A DNA stretch of 64,000 nucleotides from Demequina globuliformis (GCF_000975155.1 NZ_BBRG01000001.1:479999-543998); one strand, 5' to 3'; counted from the first letter of the stretch, positions 28,406-37,735 are shown. The notes: generated by a model from the letters alone, not told the origin. Numbers and translations are program-made.

Positions 28406-31099
28406 TCAGCAGCTGCCGGCCGGGGCCCACGGGCCCCAGGAGTTGGCGCTGCTGGGCTGGTCGCCCTGCGTCCAGTAGCGAGCGGTCCATTCCTGACCGT
28501 TGTAGCTGACGCGAGCGCCACCGTTGTACACGGCGGTGGCGGTCCACGCCGTCGCCGCGCACTGGCCGGTGCCACCGTTGCCGCCATCGCCACCGTCGCC
28601 GCCGTCTCCACCGTCACCGCCGTCGATGGGCGAGGACACGACCTGGATGCCACGACCGTGGTCGTAGGTGGTCGAGTACTCCGCACCGTCGAAGGACACG
28701 ATGACGTTCGAGAACTGGGCGATGGGCAAGGTCCACTTGAGGTTGTTCACGATCTCGCCGCCAGCGGGGAGGCCGCCGAGCGGAACCGTGAACTCAGCAG
28801 TGTGGAAGTCGCCGTCAAGGCCGCCAACATTGTTGCCGGTGTGACCCTTGTCCGTCGTCGTCGTCTTGAAGCCTGACCAGTCGCTCATCTCTCCGGTGTC
28901 GGACGTGCCGTACTGGAAGGAGATGGTGGCGCCAGCCGGGATGTCAACCGAACCGTTGTTGGTGAAGACGACTTTGGGTGCGATCGGGTAGTTGTTGTCG
29001 CCCAGTGCGAACTCCGTGTACTCGATGTCGATGTCAAGTGCCTCAGTCGGCATCTGACGGTCGGCGTTCGCCTTGGTAGCGCCGTACTGGCCGGCGTTCG
29101 ACAACTTGTCGTGCATCAGCTCGACGAGCGTGGAGCCCATCTCGTACTGGCCCTTGGCCTGGTTGTACTCGTAGTCACCCGCGAGCTCCCAGATCATCAG
29201 ACCACCCAGGCCCGTGTCTGCCACATAGTCGGCCTTGGCCGCGATCGCCTCGTTCGAGTCGCCGGACAGGAACGTCTTGGTCTGTGCGTTCCACCACCAC
29301 TCGTTCTTGGTGACGTCATCGAAGTAACGGACGTAGTCGCCTTCGATCTGCTCGGTCACGCCGTAGGAGTCCACGTAGTCACCGCGCACGCCGTCTTCAA
29401 GGTTGAGCACGTGCCAGATGGGGTTCACGCCAGCGGGGATCGCATTGCCCTGGGGGTCGGAGTCGAACCACAGGTTGTTGATGCCTTCGCCGCCGAACCC
29501 GCACTTGCCGTTGGTGCCGTCGGGGCAGTTGAAGCCGGCAGGCGCAGGGGCCCTGCCGCCCATGCCGTTGACGCCGCCTTGGACGTTCTCGAAGCCGCGG
29601 GTGTAGAACGGCACACCCAGGTTGATACGTCCGGCCTGCATAGCGCCACGGAAGTAGTGCGAAGCCCAGTCACCGTTCAGGTAGCCGATGCCCTTGTAAG
29701 CGCCGTAAACGCCTGCAGCGGCGAGCTCCGGGTCCTTGCCGTCGTCGAACAACGCACCGTTGCCGCCGACGTACTCGTTCCACGCGCCGTGGAGGTCGTA
29801 GGTCATGAGGTTCAGGTAGTCGACGTACTCGGTCACCTGGAAGGCCTCCATGCCACGCAGCAGCCAGCCAGAGGAAGGCACCGCAGCGGTCAGCATGTAG
29901 TACTCGCCGTCCTCAGCGCCAGCCTCGTCGAGCTTCTCGCGCAGGGTCTTCATCAGGTCAACGAAGTCGGAGAAGAGCTCACCGCGCTTGGCGTCAGCGA
30001 TTCCGAAGTCCAGCGGGTTGCCGGCCTGAGCGTTCGATGTCGGGTATTCGTAGTCGATGTCGATGCCGTCAAAGTCGTACTCGCGAATGAAGTCAACGAC
30101 GGAGTCGGCAAAGGTGTTGATCCGGTCCTGCGACTCGGTCATCGTGTAGAAGCCGCCGTTGTCCACGCGGTCGCCGTTACCGTCGAAGTAGCCGCCAGTT
30201 TCGGCCCAACCACCCACGGCGGGCAGGATCTTCACACCGGGGTTGTCCTTCTTGTACTTGTTGAGCAGGTTGAAGTGACCGGTGTAGGGCAGCGATGGGT
30301 CCATCTCGACGCCCGGGAAGGTCATGTCCGTGGCAGCGTTGCCGGGAACGTCCTGGTTAACAGACACTTCGTAGTTGTCGTCGATGTGCGCGAAGGCGTA
30401 GTTGATGTGCGACAGGGACTCCCACGGAATGTCATCTGCCAGGTACGCCGGACCGTTGGCACCGGTGCGCCACGAGGTGAAGTAGCCAATCACACGGCGA
30501 TCGAGGCCATTAGGCAGCCGCTCCACACCGTTCTCGTCGTAGATGTCGCAGTAAGGCGTGTCCACTCCTGGGGTCTGCGCCATGCCATCAGGGCGGCAGA
30601 CCTCGTCAGGGTTGGCATCCGGGTCCGGAGTCGGGTCGACCGTGGGGTCCGGGCTGGGATCCGTGGTCGGCGTGGGGTCCGTGGTGGGTGTCGGATCCGT
30701 CGTCGGTGTCGGATCCGTCGTGGGTGTCGGGTCCGTGGTGGGCGTGGGGTCTGTCGTCGGAGTCACGCTGGGGTCGGGGGTCGGCTCAGTGCTCGGTCCG
30801 CACTCACCCTTGGACGCCCAGGGGCCCCACTGGCTCGCGCCAGGACGCTCGTTGACGGTCCACCACTTCGCCTCGTAGTTGACCCCGTTGAGGGAGGCGG
30901 CTTTGCCTCCCACGTATGTGGTGGTGGCGCTCCACTCGGGCGCGCATTCGGCGGCCGATGCCGCCGAGGCAGTCGCGGTGACCGCAACCGCCGTGAGCGA
31001 CGCGCCGAGGAGTGCCGAAAGCGCTGTCGCGGCCACTCCTGACCGTGCTCGAGAACGGATGGAAAGCATCGTTGCTGTCTCTCTTCCTGTCCGCGCCAT
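28406..31099 (-). CDS. Secreted multimodular GH18 chitinase
   Basis: An 897-residue chitinase. Order: signal peptide (about 1-50), N-terminal CBM5/12 (about 51-100, APEWSATTTYVGGKAASLNG to QWGPW), a linker of TDPTPT repeats (about 105-160), a GH18 barrel (about 200-660) with DFDGIDIDYEYP (catalytic Glu351), a domain of about 130 residues resembling a fibronectin or CBM2-like beta-sandwich (PKVVFTNNGSVDIPAGATIS), a Gly/Asp linker and a C-terminal CBM5/12. Two starts are possible (31099 or 31069); both give a signal peptide. Repeat-rich DNA upstream may be its operator. Confidence 0.9.
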   Translation of the reverse strand: MARTGRETATMLSIRSRARSGVAATALSALLGASLTAVAVTATASAASAAECAPEWSATTTYVGGKAASLNGVNYEAKWWTVNERPGASQWGPWASKGECGPSTEPTPDPSVTPTTDPTPTTDPTPTTDPTPTTDPTPTTDPTPTTDPSPDPTVDPTPDPDANPDEVCRPDGMAQTPGVDTPYCDIYDENGVERLPNGLDRRVIGYFTSWRTGANGPAYLADDIPWESLSHINYAFAHIDDNYEVSVNQDVPGNAATDMTFPGVEMDPSLPYTGHFNLLNKYKKDNPGVKILPAVGGWAETGGYFDGNGDRVDNGGFYTMTESQDRINTFADSVVDFIREYDFDGIDIDYEYPTSNAQAGNPLDFGIADAKRGELFSDFVDLMKTLREKLDEAGAEDGEYYMLTAAVPSSGWLLRGMEAFQVTEYVDYLNLMTYDLHGAWNEYVGGNGALFDDGKDPELAAAGVYGAYKGIGYLNGDWASHYFRGAMQAGRINLGVPFYTRGFENVQGGVNGMGGRAPAPAGFNCPDGTNGKCGFGGEGINNLWFDSDPQGNAIPAGVNPIWHVLNLEDGVRGDYVDSYGVTEQIEGDYVRYFDDVTKNEWWWNAQTKTFLSGDSNEAIAAKADYVADTGLGGLMIWELAGDYEYNQAKGQYEMGSTLVELMHDKLSNAGQYGATKANADRQMPTEALDIDIEYTEFALGDNNYPIAPKVVFTNNGSVDIPAGATISFQYGTSDTGEMSDWSGFKTTTTDKGHTGNNVGGLDGDFHTAEFTVPLGGLPAGGEIVNNLKWTLPIAQFSNVIVSFDGAEYSTTYDHGRGIQVVSSPIDGGDGGDGGDGGDGGNGGTGQCAATAWTATAVYNGGARVSYNGQEWTARYWTQGDQPSSANSWGPWAPAGSC
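30655..30770. repeat. 18-bp coding repeat (TDPTPT linker)
   Basis: Six or so in-frame 18-bp units (GTCGGTGTCGGATCCGTC type) encode the TDPTPT linker of the large chitinase. A shorter 12-bp TDPT repeat is in the second chitinase near 26388-26460. Confidence 0.75.
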
Positions 31100-31175
31100 C
31101 GGCAGACCTTGGGGAACGTGCGTCCCACGTTAGGAAGATGTTCAGGTACTTGTAATCCGCGTTCACCACACTTTT

Positions 31176-31220
31176 GTGAGGAAACCTCACTAACTACCCG
31201 TACGTAAGTACCCGTACGTA
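31176..31220. promoter_or_regulatory. Candidate operator sites upstream of the chitinase gene
   Basis: Between the LuxR-type regulator and the chitinase start lie GTGAGGAAACCTCAC (31176-31190, a perfect 6-bp inverted repeat around 3 nt), the overlapping CACACTTTTGTG just before it, and a 12-bp direct repeat TACCCGTACGTA at 31195-31206 and 31209-31220 (14-bp period). They are 75-120 bp upstream of the chitinase start and are good candidates for activator or repressor binding. Confidence 0.6.
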
Positions 31221-31233
31221 GGGGGCTTGGCGC

Positions 31234-34107
31234 TCATCCGTTGCCAGAGAAACGATGGGCAAGGACTGCGAGTTCCACGCGTGAGCGGAGCCCAAGTTTG
31301 CGATACACGCGGCCCAAATGGACCTCGACCGTCCGCACGGACACGTACAGGCGTTCCGCGACGTCGCGGTTGGCGTAGCCCTGTGCCACGAGCGTGGCGA
31401 CCTCGCGCTCGCGGTCCGTGAGATCGCTCGCCCACCGATGACCAGAAGGCGAGGGCGCGTCGGCCACAGCGGACTCATCAGCGGCGTCGCCAGCGACGCG
31501 CGCCGCCACTCCTGTCCCGGCGGACGTATCAGCCATGGCTTCCGTCTCCTCGCGCACCAAGGCGACCCAGGCGTCGGCCCCCGACTCATCGAAGAGGTCC
31601 TGCGCGGACATCAACGCGGCCACCGCGCGCTCACCGTGGTCAAGACGTGCCCACGCGCGGCCGATGCTCAGTTCAGTCCGCGCGCGGTCATAGGCACTCA
31701 TGAGGTCCCGCGACGCGGCCATCGCCGCATCAACCCGGGCCTCGATGTCGTCCGTCGTCGCTACCGCGAGCTCCGCGCGAGACAACGCCGCTGCTCGGCT
31801 CACGGGAGACAGGGTGCCAATTCGCGTACGCAGTCGGTGCAACGCGCGATGTGCCTCGTGCCCACGCCCCGCGACCGCCCACTCCTCTACGACGTCCAAG
31901 CCCGGCACGGCCATACCCACGCTGGACTCCCGCAGCTCACGCTCGGCCGCAACCTCCAACAGAGTCGCGGCCTGGACATGATCGCGATCAAAACTGGCCT
32001 CGATTGCGCGGTCAACGAGAAGCCCCAAACGCACCGCGGTGCTCGCCGCGCAAGGAGACGTCGCACTCAAGGCATCACTCAGGACTCCCACCGAGCCGTC
32101 CCGGATCATGTCGATGCGCCTGTTCAAGGTCACGCCCAGACCCGCAAGCACCATGCCGATGGGCACGTGCTCGGCGGCCTCGCGCAGCGTTGCGGCCGCG
32201 CGTGCCACATCACCTGCCCGGAACTCGACCAACGCCTGCACCACGCGCAGGTGCGCGACCACCAGCGGCGACGCGGCACGCCCTGCACCGTCGAACCACC
32301 GCGCTCCGTGTCGCACCGGCGACAACTCTGCCACCGCGCTCGCGAGGAGTCGCGCGGCGGCATCAGGATCGTCAGCGTGCATGAGCGCGATCCCTCGCGC
32401 CACGGCACCCAGCGCCTCGTCGTCGGCCAGTTCCGCCTGGCTTGGCAGGTCAAACTCACCCGAGTTCTCAGCCGCGTAAATGGTGAGCCACCCACGGGCG
32501 AGCCGGGTGCCGTCCCGATCCCCGCATCGGCCCCCTCCCACCAACTCGCGGGCCTCCTCGAGCCGGCGCCACGCAGCGGCCGTTGCCCCGCGCTCCATGT
32601 GCAAACACGCAGCAGCAGACAGCGCCCGCGCGACGTCGGAACGGAGCCGTTCCCCGTCCTCGCCATGAGAGCCTTCCGCCACTTCCGCGCGGGTGCGCTG
32701 AAGGACGTCATCCGGCACGCGGCCATCGGTGAGGGTCAAGGTCAGGGCCATTCCCAACAGCGTGCGGGCGCGCGCGGCCAGATCGCCGCTGCGGGCCGCG
32801 TGGGGAAGCCAGTGCGCCGCATCATGGATATGCCCGCTCAGCACCGCGGCAAGCCCCGACAACTCGCAGGCACGCAAGCGCTGCTCGCCGGTCGCGTGAC
32901 CCACCGCCTCGCGCGCCACCGCGTGCGCCCAGACCGTATCGCCGTGGCGCAGATGACGACGCGCCAACCGCAACAGGTGCGGAACCACAGCCGGGTCTCC
33001 GGCAATGTGCGCCAACGCGGTGTGCCACGACGCCAGCTCCGGCTCGTTGGCCTCCGCGTGCGCCCGCGCGAGAGCCTCATGCGCCGCGGTTCGTTCTGCA
33101 AGCGACGCCTCGCCGTGCAGGAGTGACCTCATGCGTGGGTCGTCGAACGTGAAACCACCGGACAACAAGTTGAGGTGCGGTGCGACAGGGCCGGACACAA
33201 AGTAGCTGACGTCCTTGCCCGTCGCGCTCGTGAGCGTATCGATCCTGTCGACGACAGCGACGGCCGCAATCAGCAACACCTCGCGATCCTCCGCGGTGAG
33301 ATCGTCGGCGACGGGTGCCAGGGTGTTCTTTACGGCCGGCACCAGCGGCAGCGGATCCGGCAGCAGCGACGTTCCCGCGAGGTGGTGCGGGCTCAAGCGT
33401 CGCGCTGTTTGCACCACACAGCCAGGGTTGCCCCCCAAACGGTCGACGAGCAAGCGCGCCACATGCGGCGCGACGGGCCCGCAGCCGGCGCCCGCGAGTA
33501 CGCGCAGCGCTCCCTCAGCCGTCAGGCGAGGCAGGTCGCGCATCTCCACGTCGTGCGGGATGCGCGAACCAAATGGCGACCGGCAGGCCGTCGCGAGCAC
33601 CACTGTCGCCGAGCCGTCATGGCCCATCAGTTGTTGGAGGGAGTCAAGGGCGTCCTCGGCGAGCTCGTCGAGGTCATCGATGAGGATGACCGTGGTGCGA
33701 CCGTGGGACAACTTGCGCAACTGCGCTGCGATGGCCGCCTCAAGACCGCGTTCGGCTGGCAACTCGTCTTCTGCCGCGTCGCTCAGCCGCTCCACTTGAC
33801 TCAGAACCGCTGCCAAGAACGCATCACGCGAACGTTCGCGATCGAGGCGCTCGGGCGAGATGCGCAACACAGTGGTGCGAGCCGAGGCGGCGGTTGCGGT
33901 GAGGGCCTCGTACAACGCGTCGATGAGGGTGGAGCGGCCCATGCCGTGTTCGGCGGTCCACACCACTGCACCGGAGCCCTCCGCCACCACGGCGAGGGCA
34001 TGCTCAAGTTCTGCCTGACGCGCGCCAGGCAAATCCGCGGCTCCCGCTTCTGCGCCCCTGCGGGCGTGAGCATTCACCAGCGGCACCTCAGTGGTCATTG
34101 CCATCAT
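31234..34107 (-). CDS. Large LuxR-family (LAL) ATP-binding transcriptional regulator
   Basis: A protein of about 957 residues. The N-terminal STAND-type ATPase has a degenerate Walker A, AEHGMGRSTL (Arg for Lys), and a Walker B, TVILIDDLDEL. A long helical TPR-like middle is followed by a C-terminal LuxR/GerE helix-turn-helix (LTDREREVATLVAQGYANRD, LYVSVRTVEVHLGRVYRKLG). LAL proteins such as MalT act as inducer-sensing activators. The gene ends about 135 bp upstream of a chitinase gene on the same strand, suggesting control of chitin use (inference). The ATG at 34107 is preferred because AAGGGG lies just upstream. Confidence 0.85.
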   Translation of the reverse strand: MMAMTTEVPLVNAHARRGAEAGAADLPGARQAELEHALAVVAEGSGAVVWTAEHGMGRSTLIDALYEALTATAASARTTVLRISPERLDRERSRDAFLAAVLSQVERLSDAAEDELPAERGLEAAIAAQLRKLSHGRTTVILIDDLDELAEDALDSLQQLMGHDGSATVVLATACRSPFGSRIPHDVEMRDLPRLTAEGALRVLAGAGCGPVAPHVARLLVDRLGGNPGCVVQTARRLSPHHLAGTSLLPDPLPLVPAVKNTLAPVADDLTAEDREVLLIAAVAVVDRIDTLTSATGKDVSYFVSGPVAPHLNLLSGGFTFDDPRMRSLLHGEASLAERTAAHEALARAHAEANEPELASWHTALAHIAGDPAVVPHLLRLARRHLRHGDTVWAHAVAREAVGHATGEQRLRACELSGLAAVLSGHIHDAAHWLPHAARSGDLAARARTLLGMALTLTLTDGRVPDDVLQRTRAEVAEGSHGEDGERLRSDVARALSAAACLHMERGATAAAWRRLEEARELVGGGRCGDRDGTRLARGWLTIYAAENSGEFDLPSQAELADDEALGAVARGIALMHADDPDAAARLLASAVAELSPVRHGARWFDGAGRAASPLVVAHLRVVQALVEFRAGDVARAAATLREAAEHVPIGMVLAGLGVTLNRRIDMIRDGSVGVLSDALSATSPCAASTAVRLGLLVDRAIEASFDRDHVQAATLLEVAAERELRESSVGMAVPGLDVVEEWAVAGRGHEAHRALHRLRTRIGTLSPVSRAAALSRAELAVATTDDIEARVDAAMAASRDLMSAYDRARTELSIGRAWARLDHGERAVAALMSAQDLFDESGADAWVALVREETEAMADTSAGTGVAARVAGDAADESAVADAPSPSGHRWASDLTDREREVATLVAQGYANRDVAERLYVSVRTVEVHLGRVYRKLGLRSRVELAVLAHRFSGNG

Positions 34108-34328
34108 GGACCCCTTCGACCGCACGCCCTCATTGCGATGCCGCACATGCTAGCAATGGAGATTCTCAGAAATCCCCTGGCAGACGCGGCAAACACTCAG
34201 AAAGCGCTTGTGGAATTGTGGTGAGAAGGGATGGCCAGGATAACGGCGCACAACGATTCGACACCAGGGCGCCCGGCCCTCGCGGGCGAGTCTTGTGGTG
34301 GGCGTGACGTCGCGGGCATACTCGCCGC

Positions 34329-34673
34329 ATGGCGATCTATCACCTCGCGCTCGTGCGCGACTGGGAGGCGGCCGTTGCCGCCGGCGAGTACCGCGTCTCG
34401 ACGCTTGGACGCAGCTTTGACGAGGTGGGCTTCATTCACGCCGGTCACGCGCATCAAGTGGCCGGCGTGGCGGAGGCGTTCTACGCGGGCGTGACCGAGC
34501 CGTTGTGCGTCCTCACGGTCGACGTCGAGACGGCGCTGGCGTCCGGTGCTGAGCTCATCGAGGAGGACGGCGGCGAAGGGCAGTTGTATCCCCACATTTA
34601 CGCGGCGATCGATCCGGCATGGGTGACGGAGGTGCGCCCGGCGGGTTTTGAACGAGGCCGGTTCGTGTGGTGA
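34329..34673 (+). CDS. DUF952 family protein
   Basis: A 114-residue DUF952 protein with MAIYHLALVRDWEAA, GFIHAGHAHQVAGVAEAFY and YPHIYAAIDPAWV, the three conserved stretches of the family. DUF952 folds like ADP-ribosyltransferase/TpT1-like domains according to family descriptions, but no activity is assigned. CATACT 6 nt before the ATG suggests a leaderless transcript. It is a single gene between the LAL regulator (opposite strand) and a convergent transporter. Confidence 0.85.
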   Translation: MAIYHLALVRDWEAAVAAGEYRVSTLGRSFDEVGFIHAGHAHQVAGVAEAFYAGVTEPLCVLTVDVETALASGAELIEEDGGEGQLYPHIYAAIDPAWVTEVRPAGFERGRFVW

Positions 34674-34698
34674 TGAGGCTCGAGTACGCGCCGGTTGC

Positions 34699-35760
34699 CT
34701 AGTGCGGGGCGGGGGTGACCACGGGGGCCGATGCCGGGATGCCTGGCTCCTGCGAGTCACCTTCCGGCGCGGGCAGCGTGAAGTCCTCCGCCGGGTCCTC
34801 GGGCAGCGCCTCGGGGGTCCGTGCAGGCTCGATGCGCCGCTCGCCTAGCTTGACGATCACGACGCCGGTGAGCACCAGTCCAGCCCCAGCGATCTGGACG
34901 GCACCAGGAGCCTGACCCAACAGGATCCACGCGAAGATGGCGGCGGCGAGCACCTCAGTGAGCGCGACAAACGACCCCAAGCGTGCGCCAAGCCGTCGCG
35001 TTGCTGCAATGCCCGCGACGTAGGACACGCCTGCCGTCACGACGCCCAACACGATGGCGACGAGCCACCACGGAACGGCGAATGGCACAAACTGCACCGT
35101 GCCCGTGGCGAATGCCATGGGCAGCAGGCCCGTCACGGCTGCGACAGAGAGCACCACGAGCGCGACCAGCAGTGCACCCGCAGCGAGGGTCAAAGGCGGC
35201 AGGCCGTTGCTCTCGTCCCCGGAGATCACGAAGTAGACCGAGGCGCCGACCATGGCGCACAGCGCCCAGCCGATCCCCACAAGGCTGACTTCTCCGCCGC
35301 CCAGCACATCCAACAGCAGGACAAGCCCACCAAAGGCCACTGCCGCCCCTGCGAGAGTAAGGCGAGTGGGGCGGTGCCCGTGTCGAAGCCACATCCACAG
35401 CACCACGGCGACGGGCGCCAGGTACTCGATGAGCAACGCCACCGACACATCCAAGTGCTGAACGGCGAAGAAGTAACACAACTGCGCGCCCGCCACGGCG
35501 AAGACGCCGTAGGCGATGATCGAACCGATGCCGCGGCGCACCAAGTGCCAACGGCCGCGCAGGGCGACGATGCCGGGGAGGGTCAGCACCGCCGCTGCAA
35601 TGGCGACGCGCACCAGCGTCGCCGAGCCTGCAGTCCAGCCCATGTCCATCAGTCCACGGCCAAGGCTTCCGGACATGCCGAAAGCCGCGGCCGACAGCAA
35701 CGCAAACCCCAGGCCGGAGGCCAGGCGGGGCGCCCTGATGTCATGAGCCAACGTCGTCAT
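34699..35760 (-). CDS. EamA/DMT family transporter
   Basis: A 353-residue drug/metabolite transporter with ten membrane helices in two EamA repeats and a hydrophilic Pro/Glu/Ala tail of about 55 residues. Segments such as LGFALLSAAAFGMSGSLGRG and LLIEYLAPVAVVLWMWLRHG are typical of the RhaT/YdcZ-like amino acid or metabolite exporters. The start is the ATG at 35760; the frame upstream is antisense to the next gene. TACTGT lies 8 nt before it. The substrate cannot be read from the sequence. Confidence 0.88.
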   Translation of the reverse strand: MTTLAHDIRAPRLASGLGFALLSAAAFGMSGSLGRGLMDMGWTAGSATLVRVAIAAAVLTLPGIVALRGRWHLVRRGIGSIIAYGVFAVAGAQLCYFFAVQHLDVSVALLIEYLAPVAVVLWMWLRHGHRPTRLTLAGAAVAFGGLVLLLDVLGGGEVSLVGIGWALCAMVGASVYFVISGDESNGLPPLTLAAGALLVALVVLSVAAVTGLLPMAFATGTVQFVPFAVPWWLVAIVLGVVTAGVSYVAGIAATRRLGARLGSFVALTEVLAAAIFAWILLGQAPGAVQIAGAGLVLTGVVIVKLGERRIEPARTPEALPEDPAEDFTLPAPEGDSQEPGIPASAPVVTPAPH

Positions 35761-35768
35761 GACTGATG

Positions 35769-35793
35769 ACAGTACGGTGTCAGTTGGTAATGT
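35769..35793. promoter_or_regulatory. Divergent leaderless promoters (EamA transporter / CGNR regulator)
   Basis: Within the 39-bp gap, TACTGT on the minus strand (35769-35774) sits 8 nt before the transporter ATG and TAATGT on the plus strand (35788-35793) sits 6 nt before the regulator ATG. The two promoters must overlap, so the regulator may control both. Confidence 0.5.
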
Positions 35794-35799
35794 GTCAAC

Positions 35800-36339
35800 A
35801 TGGTTTTTGCCCATGACACGACGATGGCCCTCGAGACCGCTGTGTGGCTGGCAAACTCGGAACTTGAGCCGGACACGTTGACCACCTTCGATGAGCTGGT
35901 GGCGTTCTACGACGAGTGGGGCTACACCGGCGCGCGACCCACAGCACGGGACCTGCGTGAGGTGCGGGCGATCCGCACGCAATTGAGGGGCCTGTTCAAA
36001 GCGAGCCGTGATGGCGCCGTCCCGCTGGTCAACGCGATCCTCGCCGAGCAACAGGCACTCCCCCAGGTCGTCAAGCACGGAGACATCGACTGGCACATCC
36101 ACGCCACGACCGACGACCGCCCGCTTGCCGAACGCATCCTCGTCGAGGCAGCCATGGGCATGATCGACGTGATCCGCGCGGACGAGATGAGTCGCTTTGA
36201 CCACTGCGAGATGGACGACTGCGAGGGCGTGGTCTTCGACCTGTCTCGCAACCGCTCGCGCAAGTACTGCTCGCCCACCTGCACCAACCGTGCCGCGGTC
36301 CAGGCCTACCGCGCGCGCCAGGCCGAGGACGACGACTAA
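35800..36339 (+). CDS. CGNR-type zinc-finger regulator (ABATE domain)
   Basis: A 179-residue protein with an N-terminal ABATE domain and a C-terminal zinc finger. The finger has four cysteines, in HCEMDDCEGVVFDLS and KYCSPTCTNRAAVQAYRARQ; the name-giving CGNR is CTNR here. Such proteins are thought to be stress-related transcriptional regulators. It is divergent from the EamA exporter with only 39 bp between, a regulator-target layout. Confidence 0.87.
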   Translation: MVFAHDTTMALETAVWLANSELEPDTLTTFDELVAFYDEWGYTGARPTARDLREVRAIRTQLRGLFKASRDGAVPLVNAILAEQQALPQVVKHGDIDWHIHATTDDRPLAERILVEAAMGMIDVIRADEMSRFDHCEMDDCEGVVFDLSRNRSRKYCSPTCTNRAAVQAYRARQAEDDD

Positions 36340-36366
36340 CCCAGCCCCGGCATCGGCCCCACGTCG

Positions 36367-37200
36367 TTAAGCGCGGTGCACCTTCACCGCGCCGTATCCG
36401 GTGCGCACGTGAAGCTCAACGGGGTCCTCGCCGGCGACCGGCCCGCCGTCAGCCTCCAAGTCCATCACCACCGCCCCGTGATCAGAGGCCGCGTCCAGCC
36501 ACAGCGGTACGCCCGGCCTGACCCCGACTCGCACGGCGCCCATGGAGGTCTCACACCGGCTCACCCCGCCGGCCAGATCGCGCAACGTGATCGAGCCGTG
36601 GGTGGTGCGCGCGTCGAGGCCCGCGAGCGCGCTGCCGACCTTGATCGATCCGTTGGTGGTCTCCAAGGTGGCGGGCCCCGCGACCGACTCGACCGCAATG
36701 GCACCATTCGACCCGCGCACGCTCAGCGCCCCTTCCGCGGACTCGACCTTGGCGGAGCCGTTCGACAAAGCGACGGTCGCGTCGCCACTGACGTGCCGCA
36801 CCCGCACCGCCCCATGCCCGCCGGTCAGTTCGAGCGCGGCAACTGTATCCACGCGCACGGCGCCATAGGTCGCTTGGAGACGCGCAGCGCCCAACTCACC
36901 GACGAGGCGAATCTCGCCGTACTTGGTCTGCGCATCCACCGACAGTCCCCGGGGACCCTCGACGATCACGTCAACGGAGTCAGGCTTGCCGAACACCGAC
37001 GTGCGAGACGGGGCCGTCACCACGATGGCGTCACCGGAACGCTCCACACTTGCATTGTCGGCCGCCTCGCGGTCGCCTGCACGCATGCGGTTGGAGGGGT
37101 TGACGACCACCGAGACCTCATCGCGACCGGGAACACCGACAACGTCGATGCGGCCGGCTGGAATGTCGATGCGAACGGTCGTGATCTCCGCGCCCGTCAC
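36367..37200 (-). CDS. DUF4097 beta-strand repeat protein
   Basis: A 277-residue protein made of repeating short beta-strands, with phrases such as GAVRVRHVSGDATVALSNGS and LETTNGSIKVGSALAGLDAR, matching the DUF4097 right-handed beta-helix-like family. No signal peptide or membrane helix, so probably cytoplasmic. The GTG start (37198-37200) overlaps the TGA of the upstream RHH gene by 4 bp, indicating coupled translation. Function unknown; the same pairing occurs in other actinobacteria as far as I recall. Confidence 0.82.
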   Translation of the reverse strand: MTGAEITTVRIDIPAGRIDVVGVPGRDEVSVVVNPSNRMRAGDREAADNASVERSGDAIVVTAPSRTSVFGKPDSVDVIVEGPRGLSVDAQTKYGEIRLVGELGAARLQATYGAVRVDTVAALELTGGHGAVRVRHVSGDATVALSNGSAKVESAEGALSVRGSNGAIAVESVAGPATLETTNGSIKVGSALAGLDARTTHGSITLRDLAGGVSRCETSMGAVRVGVRPGVPLWLDAASDHGAVVMDLEADGGPVAGEDPVELHVRTGYGAVKVHRA

Positions 37201-37706
37201 CGCACCCACCCCGTGTACCGAGCGGCAGCCATGCCGCGGCGCGACTGGGGAGCGGGCGTGACGGCGCCCTGGATTGCGCGTACGAGCCATGCGTTCAGCG
37301 ACAGGCCCTCGGCAGCAGCTGCGGCCTCTGCCCGCTGCTTCAATGTGTCGGGCAAACGCAATGTGGTGCGGCTCGTGGCGTCATCATCCAGCGGCTCGGC
37401 GGCGTTGGAAACCGGTGCAGAGGGAGCCGATGCTCGCTCATCTTCGCGGGTTGAAGGGTCGGGCTCGGCAACGGTGACGACAAAGTCGACGTCCCGGCCG
37501 CGTACGCGCAGGTCGACGGATCCTGGGGAGAGGTCACGAGAGATCTCCCCCGTGGCTTCGGAGAGGGCCTCGACAATGACGAGGCGGGTGGCGGCATCCA
37601 GGGTCTGAGCGAGGCGCTCGGCGGTGGCCTGCGTCTCCTCGGTCCCGGCAGCTGCGGCGGAAATGAGCTGGCGCTGCAGCTCTTCGGTGTAGTGAGAGAG
37701 TTCCAT
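37197..37706 (-). CDS. Ribbon-helix-helix (HicB/Arc-like) DNA-binding protein
   Basis: A 169-residue protein. The N-terminal half (LSHYTEELQRQLISAAAAGT) is a helical region of unknown role, then a linker, and a C-terminal RHH motif, TTLRLPDTLKQRAEAAAAAE followed by GLSLNAWLVRAIQGAV, typical of Arc/HicB-like DNA-binding antitoxins. No toxin is next to it; its operon partner is a DUF4097 protein. A perfect operator-like palindrome lies just upstream, so it probably represses its own promoter. Confidence 0.8.
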   Translation of the reverse strand: MELSHYTEELQRQLISAAAAGTEETQATAERLAQTLDAATRLVIVEALSEATGEISRDLSPGSVDLRVRGRDVDFVVTVAEPDPSTREDERASAPSAPVSNAAEPLDDDATSRTTLRLPDTLKQRAEAAAAAEGLSLNAWLVRAIQGAVTPAPQSRRGMAAARYTGWVR

Positions 37707-37716
37707 GACGCCAGTA

Positions 37717-37735
37717 TGACATCAAAGTGATGTCA
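37717..37735. promoter_or_regulatory. Palindromic operator of the RHH-DUF4097 operon
   Basis: TGACATCA-AAG-TGATGTCA, a perfect 8-bp inverted repeat, starts 11 bp before the RHH gene start. It overlaps TTGACA (minus strand, 37732-37737), a consensus -35, and the possible -10 CATACT 6 nt before the ATG. RHH dimers bind such short palindromes, so autorepression is the simplest reading. Confidence 0.7.

Noticed and set aside
29111..31042. 643-codon open frame antisense to the large chitinase
   Set aside because: Shadow frame of a gene with clear GH18 and CBM domains.
31318..33126. 602-codon open frame antisense to the LAL regulator
   Set aside because: Its amino acid composition is that of reversed GC-rich coding DNA (many Arg/His), there is no ribosome binding site, and the opposite frame has recognisable domains throughout.
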